49,367 bases of DNA from Acidobacteriota bacterium. GTDB lineage: Bacteria; Acidobacteriota; Thermoanaerobaculia; Multivoradales; JAHEKO01. Positions 33,959 to 42,502 of the stretch are shown piece by piece. Each line of letters opens with the position of its first letter. Position 1 is the first letter of the stretch. Location: contig JAOTWP010000015.1 of the NCBI GenBank assembly GCA_029862975.1, positions 1-49,367 of the forward strand, read 5' to 3'. The position numbers and the translations under genes are program-made. A model generated the notes under the pieces. That model did not search any database and was not told the origin of the DNA. It saw nothing but the letters and a program-made list of their open reading frames with translations.

Positions 33959-36577
33959 TCACCGGGGCAGCTCGACCTCCTCGAGCAGGCCGCGATAGAG
34001 GGCGTTGAAGAGCAGCTTGAACGTCCGGACCGGCTGGGCGCGGTGCTGGGCCCGGAAGCCGATGAGGATCACCGTCCCCTCGCCGTAGGCGAGCTCCACG
34101 ACCGCGGCGCGGCGCGCCAGCAGCTCGGCGCCCTTGATGTAGCCCGCGACCCGGACGTCGTCGCGGTGCTCGGGATAGCGCGCCACCACTCGCCGGTCCA
34201 TGTTGCCGTGTGGCAGGCCGGTGCGGAAGGCCGGCGAGCCGGCGAAGTAGCCCGCCTCCTCGGCGCGCAGGCCGTAGCCCAGGGGGTGGGCGGTGTCGAC
34301 CTGGAGCCGCAGCAGCGTCCCGGGGGCCGCGAAGTCCTGGCGCGACACCCCGGCGAGGACGTTGACCACCGGCAGGCCGAAGAGCTCGATCGCGTAGTCG
34401 GTCGCGGAATCCAGGGCCACGAGCGTGCCGCCGCCCTCGACCCACTTCGAGAGCTCCTCCCCGCCCTCGGTGCCGATGCCGCCGCGGTAGTCCGGGGGCA
34501 GCTCGGCCCAGAAGCGCCGCTCCTCGGGCTCCGCCGGCTCGCCGTTCTCGAGGATCGGGCGCTCGACGTCGGGCAGCACGACGACGTCGACCCGGTCCGC
34601 GAAGCGGCCCTCCTCGAAGTCGGCGTTGGCGAGGTTGACGTAGCCGAACTCGTAGCTCTCGAGCAGGAAACGGGTCCAGCCCTCGTCCATGCTCGCCACC
34701 CAGGGCTTGTAGAGGCCCACGCGCGGCGGACGCACGCGGTACGCGGCGCCCGCCGGCGCCGCGGCCAGCGCCGTGGCGGGCAGATGGAGCTCGGCCAGGA
34801 GCGCCTGCAGGGCGTCGTCCTCGGCCGCCGCCGGCAGCCAGACGTCGCCGGGCGCCCCCGCCGCCGGCGCCGCCAGCCAGTAGACCTCCTCGCCGGCCGC
34901 CAGCCGGCGGTTGATCGCCGTGAACACGGTGTCCGCACCGTGCGGCAGGAGGTGGCCGCCCGGCGCGGGCTCGCGGGCGGGCGGCGGCGGCCAGCGCGGT
35001 TCCTGGATCTCGGCCAGCTCGCCCGCGATCTCGCCGTCGATCTCGTCGACCTCCACCCCCATCAGGATGGGCAGCGACCACGCCGTGACGTCGTAGGGCG
35101 GGATCACCGGACCGTCGACGTAGGGCACGACCTCCGGATAGCGCTGCGGGCGCAGCATCGTGCGCAGAAAGAGATGGTAGGGCTGGGCCGCGGGGATGAC
35201 GTGGGTGCCCGCGGGATAGCTCGTCCGGCCGACGCGCAGGCTCTCGGCCGCGGCGTACACCCGCACGCCGTGGCGCAGCAGGAGCTCGACCAGCCGTCCG
35301 GCCGCGACCGGGTCGTGCTGCTCGGGCGCGACGATCCAGGCCCGCGGGCTGCCCGCAGCCCCGGACTGCGTCGCCGCGCGGGCCAGGCGGGCGATGTTCT
35401 CCAGGATCTCGGCCCGGTAGTGGGCGCTCGTCTCGACGGCCGCCCAGGTCGCGATCCGCTCGTAGTCGACGATGTCGCGCAGCCGCCACCAGCCGCCCGG
35501 CCAGACGGAGGGAAAGTTCGCCCGCCGCCCGTACTCCGGGAAGCCCTTGGCGCCGCCGCGCAGCTCGCCGGGATCGACGTAGACGGGGGTGGCGATCCGG
35601 GCGCTCGCGACCTCCGTGAGCAGGCCCGTCACGTTCTTCCACCACGCCGTGTTGCGCGTCCCGCCCGGCCAGTAGCTGTCGAAGATCATGTCGTGCCCGA
35701 CGCCGGTCTTGCCCGCCTCCTCGAGCCGGTAGGACATGTTCGTGCCGATCAGGTCGGCCTGCCGGAAGATCAGGGGATGGATCTCCGGGTCGAGGGGGTC
35801 GGTCTGCGGCGGCACGAACATGCGCGGTCCGGTCGAGCCCATCTGGTGCTCGTCGATGAAGACCTGCGGGAACCAGGTGCGGTAGAGCAGATCGTTGACC
35901 ACCCGGCTCTCGCGCTGGGTCAGCATGTAGAAGTCGCGGTTGTTGTCGTGGCCCACATAGTGGTGGTAGAGCCACGGCATCGGCCCGCCCTCGTACGCGG
36001 TCCCGAGCTGGCTCTCGTACCAGTCGATCACCAGGAACTGGCCGTCGGGGTTGATCGACGGCACGAGCAGGAGGATCACCTCGTCCATCCAGGCCAGCTT
36101 CGCCGGATCCTCGGTGGTGGCGAACTCGTGGACGAGCTCCATGGCCATCTGGGTCGAGCCCACCTCCGTCGAGTGGATCGAGCAGGTCACGAGCACGATC
36201 GCCTTGCCGCGCGCGGCGAGCGCCGAGACCTCCTCCGCCGTCAGCCGGTCGGCCGCGGCCAGCCGCCGCGCGATGTCCCGATACTCGTCGAGACGGGTCT
36301 GGTTCCCGGCCGAGGTCAAGACCACCGCGACCATCTCGTGGTCGAGGGTCGAGCGGCCGATGCTCTCGATCGTGACCCGGTCGGAGGCCGCGGCCACCAG
36401 CCGCAGGTACTCGAGGACCTTGTCGTAGCGCGCCAGCTTGCGGTCGGCGCCGACCGGGTAGCCCAGGAAGTCCGCGGGCGCGATCACCTCGCCCGCCGCC
36501 GGAGCCGGCGTCGAGGGGGCGAGGATCGCCGCGAGCACGAAGAGCACGGGGACGGCGCGCTGCCATCTGCACTGCAT
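33959..36577 (-). CDS. M14-family zinc carboxypeptidase, exported, with C-terminal GATase-like region
   Basis: The 872-residue protein has a signal peptide (ending Ala-Pro-Ala-Ala) and an M14 domain: zinc ligands His and Glu in 'CSIHSTEVGSTQ', substrate Arg/Asn region 'NPDGQFLV', and a later 'VFIDEHQMGSTGPRMF' region. After about residue 380 comes a long part that resembles a class-I glutamine-amidotransferase-like fold ('DVVVLPDVERP', 'GGTLVALDSATDYAIELFGLPV'). Such long M14 proteins are common in Acidobacteriota and Bacteroidota and digest peptides outside the cell. GGAGG precedes the ATG at 36577, and longer in-frame starts are not supported. It is divergent from arfB. Confidence 0.9.
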   Translation of the reverse strand: MQCRWQRAVPVLFVLAAILAPSTPAPAAGEVIAPADFLGYPVGADRKLARYDKVLEYLRLVAAASDRVTIESIGRSTLDHEMVAVVLTSAGNQTRLDEYRDIARRLAAADRLTAEEVSALAARGKAIVLVTCSIHSTEVGSTQMAMELVHEFATTEDPAKLAWMDEVILLLVPSINPDGQFLVIDWYESQLGTAYEGGPMPWLYHHYVGHDNNRDFYMLTQRESRVVNDLLYRTWFPQVFIDEHQMGSTGPRMFVPPQTDPLDPEIHPLIFRQADLIGTNMSYRLEEAGKTGVGHDMIFDSYWPGGTRNTAWWKNVTGLLTEVASARIATPVYVDPGELRGGAKGFPEYGRRANFPSVWPGGWWRLRDIVDYERIATWAAVETSAHYRAEILENIARLARAATQSGAAGSPRAWIVAPEQHDPVAAGRLVELLLRHGVRVYAAAESLRVGRTSYPAGTHVIPAAQPYHLFLRTMLRPQRYPEVVPYVDGPVIPPYDVTAWSLPILMGVEVDEIDGEIAGELAEIQEPRWPPPPAREPAPGGHLLPHGADTVFTAINRRLAAGEEVYWLAAPAAGAPGDVWLPAAAEDDALQALLAELHLPATALAAAPAGAAYRVRPPRVGLYKPWVASMDEGWTRFLLESYEFGYVNLANADFEEGRFADRVDVVVLPDVERPILENGEPAEPEERRFWAELPPDYRGGIGTEGGEELSKWVEGGGTLVALDSATDYAIELFGLPVVNVLAGVSRQDFAAPGTLLRLQVDTAHPLGYGLRAEEAGYFAGSPAFRTGLPHGNMDRRVVARYPEHRDDVRVAGYIKGAELLARRAAVVELAYGEGTVILIGFRAQHRAQPVRTFKLLFNALYRGLLEEVELPR

Positions 36578-36852
36578 GGGAACCTCCGCTGCCGGTGGGC
36601 GAGAACCGGCGGCGCCGGGGCGGCCGCCGCGCCTCTCGAGGGTCGTTTGTCGGGCGGCATGATACCCGACCCGCGCGCCCCGTTCCGCGGGGCGGTAACA
36701 ATTCCCGCCGTCGCGCGCCTGTCCAGGAGAAGCGAGAAGTCCATTCTCTTTCCTTTCCACCGTGAGGGGACCGATGGAACGCCCGCGCGACTGACCGCCG
36801 CCGCGAATGGCACCGAGCCTGCTAGGCTGCACGCCCGTCGAGAGGGACGCTC

Positions 36853-37293
36853 GTGGCCGGCTCGCCGAGAACCGATCTGATCCTGGGCAACGGGACCGTC
36901 ATCCCGGAGGGCGAGGTGCGGTTCGCCACCTCGCGCAGCTCGGGGCCGGGAGGGCAGAACGTCAACAAGGTGGAGACGCGGGTGACGCTCGTCTTCGACG
37001 TCGACGCCTCCACGGCCTTGGGCGACGACGAGAAGCGGCGCCTTCACCGGGCGCTCGGCTCGCGCATCAGCCGCGCCGGACTGCTGCGCGTCGCCAGCCA
37101 GCGCCATCGCACCCAGGCCGCCAATCGCGAGGCGGCGGCGGCGCGCTTCGTCGAGCTCGTGACGCTGGCGCTGGCACGCCGCAAGCGCCGGCGGCCCACG
37201 GCGCCTTCGAACGCCGCGGAGCGGCGACGGCTCGAGGACAAGAAGCGGCGCGCCCGGCTCAAGGAGCAGCGGCGCAAGCCGGAGACCCTCTGA
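36853..37293 (+). CDS. arfB: Alternative ribosome-rescue factor ArfB (peptidyl-tRNA hydrolase)
   Basis: The 146-residue product carries the release-factor Gly-Gly-Gln loop at residues 33-35 ('SGPGGQNVNK') and a Lys/Arg-rich C-terminal tail that enters the mRNA channel of stalled ribosomes. It hydrolyses peptidyl-tRNA on non-stop complexes. The length is normal for the family. The start is a GTG. It is convergent with the CBS protein gene, with a gap of only about 20 bp. Confidence 0.95.
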   Translation: MAGSPRTDLILGNGTVIPEGEVRFATSRSSGPGGQNVNKVETRVTLVFDVDASTALGDDEKRRLHRALGSRISRAGLLRVASQRHRTQAANREAAAARFVELVTLALARRKRRRPTAPSNAAERRRLEDKKRRARLKEQRRKPETL

Positions 37294-37314
37294 CGCCGCG
37301 GGGCGCCGCTCGCC

Positions 37315-37791
37315 TCAGGCGGAGTCGTCGATCAGGAGGCCGAGCAGGTCCGAGGTCGTGATGATGCCGACGAGGGCGTCGTCCTCGGTCACCAGCACAC
37401 GGTGGAGGTGGGAGTCCGAGAGCAGCTTGGCGACCTTGGAGATGCGGGCTTCGACGTCGACGCTCACGATCTCCGCCGTCATGATGTCGCCGACCTGCAC
37501 CTCTTCGTCCGTCAGCCGCATCTCGCGGATGTCCGACTCGTCGAAGGTGTCGCGCCAGTCGTCGGTGAAGAAGGTCGCCGGCTCCGAGTCGACGCTCTCG
37601 CCGCCGGCCGTCGCGCTGCCGGCGAGATCCGACAGCGACACCACCCCCACGGGCTCGCCGTCGGCGTTGACGACGACCGCGCCGCTGATCTCGTTGTCGA
37701 GCAGGAAGGTGGCGAGCTCGGGCAGGGTCGCGGACTCGCCGATGCTGAGCACCTCGGGCGTCATGACGTCTCTCGCAACAATCGCTCTCAT
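37315..37791 (-). CDS. Paired CBS-domain protein
   Basis: This cytoplasmic protein of 158 residues is made of two CBS motifs (about residues 8-60 and 100-155). The motif phrases are 'RDVMTPEVLSIGESATLPELATFLL' and 'GDIMTAEIVSVDVEARISKVAKLL', each followed by 'GVVSLSDL' or 'GIITTSDLL'. CBS pairs bind adenine nucleotides and sense energy charge. A linker of about 35 acidic residues separates them. The start is chosen at 37791 after an AAAGGGGGG site. Confidence 0.92.
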   Translation of the reverse strand: MRAIVARDVMTPEVLSIGESATLPELATFLLDNEISGAVVVNADGEPVGVVSLSDLAGSATAGGESVDSEPATFFTDDWRDTFDESDIREMRLTDEEVQVGDIMTAEIVSVDVEARISKVAKLLSDSHLHRVLVTEDDALVGIITTSDLLGLLIDDSA

Positions 37792-37938
37792 TCGCCCCCC
37801 TTTCCGCTCGGGTCCGGACCTCGACATGGCCTGCGGCCGGATCTGCCAGGCCACGCTAGCAACGAGGCGTGGGGGGTCGCGCCGCCCCATCGGACGGGCC
37901 GCCGGCTCCCCCGCAAAATGGGTCGGCGAGCGCCGCGC

Positions 37939-39504
37939 TCAGCCCGCGGCGCGCACGAGATCGGCCGCGCGCTCCGCGATCATGATCGTCGGCGCGTTGG
38001 TGTTGCCACGAACGATGATCGGCATGATCGAGGCGTCGACGACCCGCAGGTCCGTGACCCCCCGCACCCGCAGCCCGGGATCGACCACCGCCAGCTCGTC
38101 GATCCCCATCCTGCAGGTGCCGACGGGGTGATAAAGCAGCTCCGCGTGCCGGCGCAGGAAGGCCTCGACCGCCGCCGGCGTGTCGGCCTCGGCGCCCGGG
38201 AGGACCTCGCCGCGGCAGTGGACGGCCAGCGGGCCGCAGGCCGCGAGCTGGCGCGCGATCCGCACTCCCTCGCCGAGGACGTAGAGGTCGTGACGCTCCA
38301 CGAGCTGGCCGGTGGTGATGGCGGGCGCGGCGAGGGGATCCGCCGTCTTCAGGCGCACGCGGCCGCGGCTGCGGGGCGCCACGAGGGTGGGTCCGATGGT
38401 GAACCCGTGGCCGCTGTCGTCCAGGGCGTGCGCGGCGAACCGGACCGGCGCGAAATGGAACTGCAGATCCGGCGCGGGCAGCTCCCGCCGCGAGCGCACG
38501 AAGCCGCCGGCCTCGGCGACGTTGGAGGTCAGCGGCCCCTTGCCGCGGAGGAGAAAGCGGCCCAGGTTGGGCAGCGACTCGGCCCGCATCAGCGTCTCGA
38601 CGCCCTCCGTTGCGAAGCAGACCGGGGCGGCCGGGTGATCCTGGAGGTTGCGGCCGACGCCCGGCAGGTCCGCCACCACCTCCAGGCCGTGCTCCTTGAG
38701 ATCCGCGGCGGCGCCGATTCCGGACAGCAGCAGAAGCTGCGGCGACTGGATCGCGCCGGCGGCGATCAACACCTCGCGGTCCGCGAGCACCACCTCGCGG
38801 CGGCCCTGGCGCAAGACCTCGACCCCCGCCGCACGCCCCCCTTCGCAGAGGATCCGGGTCACCCGGGCTCGCGTTCTCACCGTCAGGTTGCGGCGCCGCA
38901 TGGCGGCCGTGAGGTAGGCGTCCACCGGACTCCAACGCCGGCCGTTGCGCTGGGTCACCTGGTAGAGGCCGAACCCGCCCTGCCGGGCGCCGTTGAAGTC
39001 GTCGTTGGCGGGATAGCCCGCCTCCCCGGCCGCCGCCACGAACGCAAGGCTCAGCGGGTGCGGCTGGCGCGGGTCGGCCACCCGCAGGGGGCCGAGCTCG
39101 CCGTGGTACGGCGAGCCGCCCCGCTGCTGACCCTCGGCGCGCCGGAAATAGGGAAGCACGTCGTCCCAGGCCCAGCCGGCGCAGCCGGCCGCGGCCCAGC
39201 CGTCGTAGTCCGCCCGGTGGCCGCGGACGTAGATCATCGCGTTCATGGAGCCGGAGCCGCCGAGCATCCTGCCGCGCGGGATGTAGAGCCGGCGGCCGTG
39301 GAACTGCGGCTCGGGCTCGGCCTCGAAGGCCCAGTCCCGCGGCGTACGGAAGAGCTTGGAGAACGCCGCCGGGATCTTGACGGCGAGGCCGCCGGCGCCG
39401 GCGCCGGCTTCGAGCAGGAGCACGCGCGCCCGCGCATCGGCGGACAACCGGTTGGCCAGAACGCAGCCGGCCGAGCCGGCGCCGACGATGACGTAGTCGT
39501 ACAT
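37939..39504 (-). CDS. GMC-family FAD oxidoreductase (choline dehydrogenase-like)
   Basis: The 521-residue flavoprotein begins with the ADP-binding loop 'VIVGAGSAGCVLANRL', has the second GMC signature 'GAIQSPQLLLLSGIG', and ends with the catalytic region 'HPVGTCRMG' (His near residue 458) and 'RVVDASIMP...TNAPTIMIAERAADL'. Such enzymes oxidise alcohols (choline, glucose, polyethylene glycol, aromatic alcohols); the substrate is not evident, and no betaine genes are nearby. It has no signal peptide and lies after the rpsU terminator on the same strand. Confidence 0.93.
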   Translation of the reverse strand: MYDYVIVGAGSAGCVLANRLSADARARVLLLEAGAGAGGLAVKIPAAFSKLFRTPRDWAFEAEPEPQFHGRRLYIPRGRMLGGSGSMNAMIYVRGHRADYDGWAAAGCAGWAWDDVLPYFRRAEGQQRGGSPYHGELGPLRVADPRQPHPLSLAFVAAAGEAGYPANDDFNGARQGGFGLYQVTQRNGRRWSPVDAYLTAAMRRRNLTVRTRARVTRILCEGGRAAGVEVLRQGRREVVLADREVLIAAGAIQSPQLLLLSGIGAAADLKEHGLEVVADLPGVGRNLQDHPAAPVCFATEGVETLMRAESLPNLGRFLLRGKGPLTSNVAEAGGFVRSRRELPAPDLQFHFAPVRFAAHALDDSGHGFTIGPTLVAPRSRGRVRLKTADPLAAPAITTGQLVERHDLYVLGEGVRIARQLAACGPLAVHCRGEVLPGAEADTPAAVEAFLRRHAELLYHPVGTCRMGIDELAVVDPGLRVRGVTDLRVVDASIMPIIVRGNTNAPTIMIAERAADLVRAAG

Positions 39505-39576
39505 TCCGCTGCCGCTCCCTCGGCCCCCCGTCGGGTCCGCCGCCGTGCGGCAGGGCCGCTCCGCCGCGAGCGCATG

Positions 39577-39610
39577 AAAAAAGAGCGGGGGCGTTCGCGG
39601 CCCCCGCTCT
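39577..39610 (-). terminator. Rho-independent terminator of rpsU
   Basis: On the minus strand AGAGCGGGGGC (39610-39600) pairs with GCCCCCGCTCT (39592-39582), followed by TTTTTT (39582-39577). It is 24 bp after the rpsU stop and points to a separate rpsU transcript, insulating the GMC oxidoreductase gene. Confidence 0.92.
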
Positions 39611-39634
39611 CGACGACCTGCTCGCGCGCCGGAC

Positions 39635-39844
39635 TCAGGCGAGACCGGCGCGCCGCTCCTCGCTCAGCTTGCGCAAGATCTTCTTGCGCGCCTGCGCGGC
39701 CTTGCGCTTGGCCTTGACGGAGGGCTTCTCGTAGTGCTGACGCTTCTTGAGCTCGGTGAGGATGCCGGACTTCTCGCACTTGCGCTTGAACCGACGCAGA
39801 GCGCCCTCGAAGCTCTCTTCCTCACGTATAAAGACAACCGGCAA
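39635..39844 (-). CDS. rpsU: Ribosomal protein bS21
   Basis: The 69-residue, strongly basic protein shows the family pattern '[20 protein letters not shown]' and '[22 protein letters not shown]'. It is a small-subunit protein near the anti-Shine-Dalgarno region. The gene has its own predicted promoter (39923-39951) and terminator (39577-39610), so it appears monocistronic. Confidence 0.97.
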   Translation of the reverse strand: MPVVFIREEESFEGALRRFKRKCEKSGILTELKKRQHYEKPSVKAKRKAAQARKKILRKLSEERRAGLA

Positions 39845-39922
39845 AGGGAATCACCTCGCTCTCGGGGATCTCCACCGCCGCCGGGCGCCTCGACTCGGGA
39901 CGGCCGCCGCGGTGGGGTGGGC

Positions 39923-39951
39923 ATTCTCCCCAGGCCGCGGCTTCAAGTCAA
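39923..39951 (-). promoter_or_regulatory. Predicted sigma-70 promoter of rpsU
   Basis: On the minus strand TTGACT (39951-39946) and GAGAAT (39928-39923) are 17 bp apart, about 78 bp before the rpsU ATG. The -35 element overlaps the last codons of the lipoprotein gene upstream. Confidence 0.55.
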
Positions 39952-40745
39952 GCGGCGTCGCGGCCCGCCACGGCCTCGTACTTGACCAGGTAGCAGACCA
40001 GCTCCCCGGCGTCGTTGGCCCGGAACCAGACGGCGGCGGCGGCCCCGTCCTCGGACGTCGGGTAGAACCAGGCGGTCACCCCCCGGTCCTCGTAGCTCTT
40101 GATGTTGTGGCGCAGCGGAGTGCCCAGCGCCGCGCGCACCGCCTCCTCGTTCATCCCCTTCTTGACCGCGGCGAAGCGCTCCTCGGACATGAACCGCTTC
40201 TCCTGGGCGTCGGCCAGCGCGGCCTGGAGATCCGCGTTGTCGGGATCGATCTGCAGCGAGTTCTCGTAGATCTGGATCGCCTGCCGGTAGTCTCCACCCT
40301 CCTCGATCCACTCGCGCGCGACGAGGATGTCTTCCGAGCTCTTGAGCCGGACGGCGGCGCGCTGGCGCTCGGTCGGCCCGACGTCGGCGAGAATCGGGTC
40401 GGCGTTGAGAAACCCGACCACCTGGCTCATGAACTCGTCGCCGAGCGCGGTGACCTCTTCGCGGAGGGCGGCGAGCTGCGTCGTGTAGTCGACCGCGGCG
40501 GCCGCCTCCTCGCCCTCGGCCTCCTCGCCCTCGGCCTCCTCGCCCTCGGCCGGCGCCGCGACCGGGGCCGCCGCCTGGGCTTCGAGGTCCGCGAGCTCCT
40601 GGCGCTTGGCGTCGAGCACCGATTTGGCCTCCTGGAGAGCCACCCACTGGCTCTCCAGAGGATCTTCCTTGGGGCCGCTCGCGCACCCGGCCAGGATCAG
40701 TACGGCGGCGGCGGCGATCCAGACCCCTCTGCGTGTCCAATGCAT
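39948..40745 (-). CDS. Lipoprotein with acidic linker and TPR/BamE-like C-terminus
   Basis: The 265-residue protein has a clear lipobox (Leu-Ile-Leu-Ala-Gly-Cys at residues 16-21), a coiled region, a Glu/Gly repeat 'EGEEAEGEEAEGEEA', a short TPR-like part ('YRQAIQIYENSLQIDPDN') and a C-terminal 'AVKKGMNEEAVRAALGTP' that looks like a SmpA/BamE-type fold. The C-terminus then runs 'VTAWFYPTSEDG'. It is probably in the periplasmic leaflet of a membrane. GGGAGG before the ATG at 40745 fixes the start; the upstream open frame is not conserved-looking. Confidence 0.82.
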   Translation of the reverse strand: MHWTRRGVWIAAAAVLILAGCASGPKEDPLESQWVALQEAKSVLDAKRQELADLEAQAAAPVAAPAEGEEAEGEEAEGEEAAAAVDYTTQLAALREEVTALGDEFMSQVVGFLNADPILADVGPTERQRAAVRLKSSEDILVAREWIEEGGDYRQAIQIYENSLQIDPDNADLQAALADAQEKRFMSEERFAAVKKGMNEEAVRAALGTPLRHNIKSYEDRGVTAWFYPTSEDGAAAAVWFRANDAGELVCYLVKYEAVAGRDAA

Positions 40746-40895
40746 CGTCTTGCCTCCCGCGTTAGAGCCACTCGTCTGGGAGCCGTCAAGGTACCACAGC
40801 TCGGGCGGAGGCGACAAGACGCCGGCGCCTCCGCGCGCGCTCTCGTTCGGCCTGCTAAACCCCCTTGCCACAAAGGTTTTGCGCTCCCCACTTCC

Positions 40896-40924
40896 TTGAC
40901 ACACCTGGGGGGCTGGCAAATAAT
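40896..40924 (+). promoter_or_regulatory. Strong predicted sigma-70 promoter of the GAF-like gene
   Basis: TTGACA (40896-40901, exact) and AATAAT (40919-40924, five of six) are separated by 17 bp and stand 46 bp before the ATG at 40970. This is the best consensus promoter seen in the window. Confidence 0.75.
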
Positions 40925-40969
40925 CGCCCCCTCGGCACACCCTCCGATGCATCTGGAGATCGCTGCGTC

Positions 40970-42484
40970 ATGGCCAGCTTCGAGCCCAGCCCAGATCTCG
41001 ACCCCGCGGTCGCCCAGGCCATTCGAGCGGCCATGGACGCTCTGCGAACCGAGCTTCTGGCGACCCTGGCCCCCCCCGCGGCCGCGGCCGCCGAGGCGCC
41101 GGTCGAACGCGACGGCGACGACCGGCTACGGCGGCTCGAGGCGGCGCTCGCGGCGCTCGACGCGGCGCCGAGCCAGACGGCCCTGCTGACCGAGCTGCTG
41201 CGGCAGGCGGGAGGCTTCGCCGAGCGGACGCTGTTTCTCGTCCTCGCCGACGATCGCTACCGCGGCTGGGCGGCGTACGGCTTCGATGCCGAGGACGACG
41301 AGGTCGCGCAAGCCGTCGTCGGCGCCGCCGACGGCGGCTGGGGCCGGGTCGCCGGCGGCGCCGCCGCGGCCGAGCTGGACGGCGCGGCCTGCGCCGAGCT
41401 CCTGGGGCAGCTGCCGCGCGAAGAGCTCGCAGCCGACGGGGTGCTCGTCGGGTTCCCGCTGCGCGGACGCACGGCCGGCGCGATCTACGCCGATCGGCTC
41501 GCCGCCGACGGCACCCTCGACGGCCGGATGCTGCGGATCCTCTCCTACGTCGCGTCTCAGACCCTGGAGACGCTGCCCCTCCGGCACGGCACGCCGGCCG
41601 TGGCCGGCAAGCCGGCGGACGCGGTCGCCGCGGAGGAGGAAGACGCAAGGCAAGCAGAGGCCGTCGCGGCAGCCGCCGCCGACCTCGTCCTCGATCGCGA
41701 CGTCGACGTCGCTGTCGACGTCGATGCCGTCGACGTCGATGCTGTCGATGTCGCTGGCGACGTCGCTGTCGATGTCGAACAGATGATCCAGGAAGTGCAG
41801 ATCGAGCCGAGCCGGGCCGCCGGCGACGAGATCCTCGAGATCCGGCGCGAAACCTCGGCGGCCGTTCCCGAGCCGGTCGCACCGGCGCTCGAAGAGATCG
41901 AGGAAGCCCCGGAGCCCGAGGCGGCGGCGGCCGGCTTCGACATGGCCGCTCCCGAGCCCGAGGACGGATCCGGGGTGGTCGCCGTGGTCGCCGGGACCGC
42001 GAGCAGCGAGGCCCTCCCCGAGCCGGAGCCCGAGCCGGAACCGGAGCCCGAGGACGTCGGCTTCTCGATAGGGGAGATCTCGACCCTCGAAACGGCGCTC
42101 GACGACGAGGCCGCGGCCGGGCTCGCAAGCCCGCGGCGCGGGTCACGCTCCCGCGAGCAGGCCGAGGTCACTCCGCCCGCCGACGTCGAAGGCCCGGGCT
42201 GGGCGTTCGGGGGCAGCGACCGGATCACCGACGACACCCGCCACGAAGAGGCCCGCCGACTCGCCCGCCTCCTCGTCACCGAGATCAAGCTGTACAACGA
42301 GGAGAAGGTCCGCGAAGGCCGCGAGCACGGCAATCTCCGGGATCAGCTCCGTGACGATCTCGAGCGCTCGCGCCGGATCTACGAGGAGCGCATCGACGAG
42401 GAGATCCGCAACGACACGGACTACTTCGACGAAGAGTGCGTGCGGATCCTGGCCGGCGGAGATTCCTCAGCCCTCGGCATCTGA
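40970..42484 (+). CDS. GAF-like domain protein with Asp/Val and Glu/Pro low-complexity regions
   Basis: The 504-residue cytoplasmic protein begins with a helix, then a domain of about 130 residues resembling GAF ('GGFAERTLFLVLADDRYRGWAAYGF', 'GVLVGFPLRGRTAGAIYADR'). It passes through an Asp-Val hexanucleotide-repeat tract (about 242-268) and Glu-Pro repeats (about 345-365), and ends in a conserved-looking helical domain 'EEARRLARLLVTEIKLYNEEKVREGRE'. A role in sensing or polar scaffolding is possible but unproven. It has a strong own promoter and is followed by the transglycosylase gene, 18 bp on. Confidence 0.75.
   Translation: MASFEPSPDLDPAVAQAIRAAMDALRTELLATLAPPAAAAAEAPVERDGDDRLRRLEAALAALDAAPSQTALLTELLRQAGGFAERTLFLVLADDRYRGWAAYGFDAEDDEVAQAVVGAADGGWGRVAGGAAAAELDGAACAELLGQLPREELAADGVLVGFPLRGRTAGAIYADRLAADGTLDGRMLRILSYVASQTLETLPLRHGTPAVAGKPADAVAAEEEDARQAEAVAAAAADLVLDRDVDVAVDVDAVDVDAVDVAGDVAVDVEQMIQEVQIEPSRAAGDEILEIRRETSAAVPEPVAPALEEIEEAPEPEAAAAGFDMAAPEPEDGSGVVAVVAGTASSEALPEPEPEPEPEPEDVGFSIGEISTLETALDDEAAAGLASPRRGSRSREQAEVTPPADVEGPGWAFGGSDRITDDTRHEEARRLARLLVTEIKLYNEEKVREGREHGNLRDQLRDDLERSRRIYEERIDEEIRNDTDYFDEECVRILAGGDSSALGI
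41699..41780 (+). repeat. Degenerate hexanucleotide repeat (GACGTC/GATGTC/GCTGTC) inside the GAF-like gene
   Basis: About 80 bp of near-repeating 6-base units encode alternating Asp-Val/Ala-Val dipeptides. The frame is kept, and the rest of the gene shows no such pattern. Confidence 0.85.
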
Positions 42485-42502
42485 AGCTCGCGGAATCGGA
42501 CC

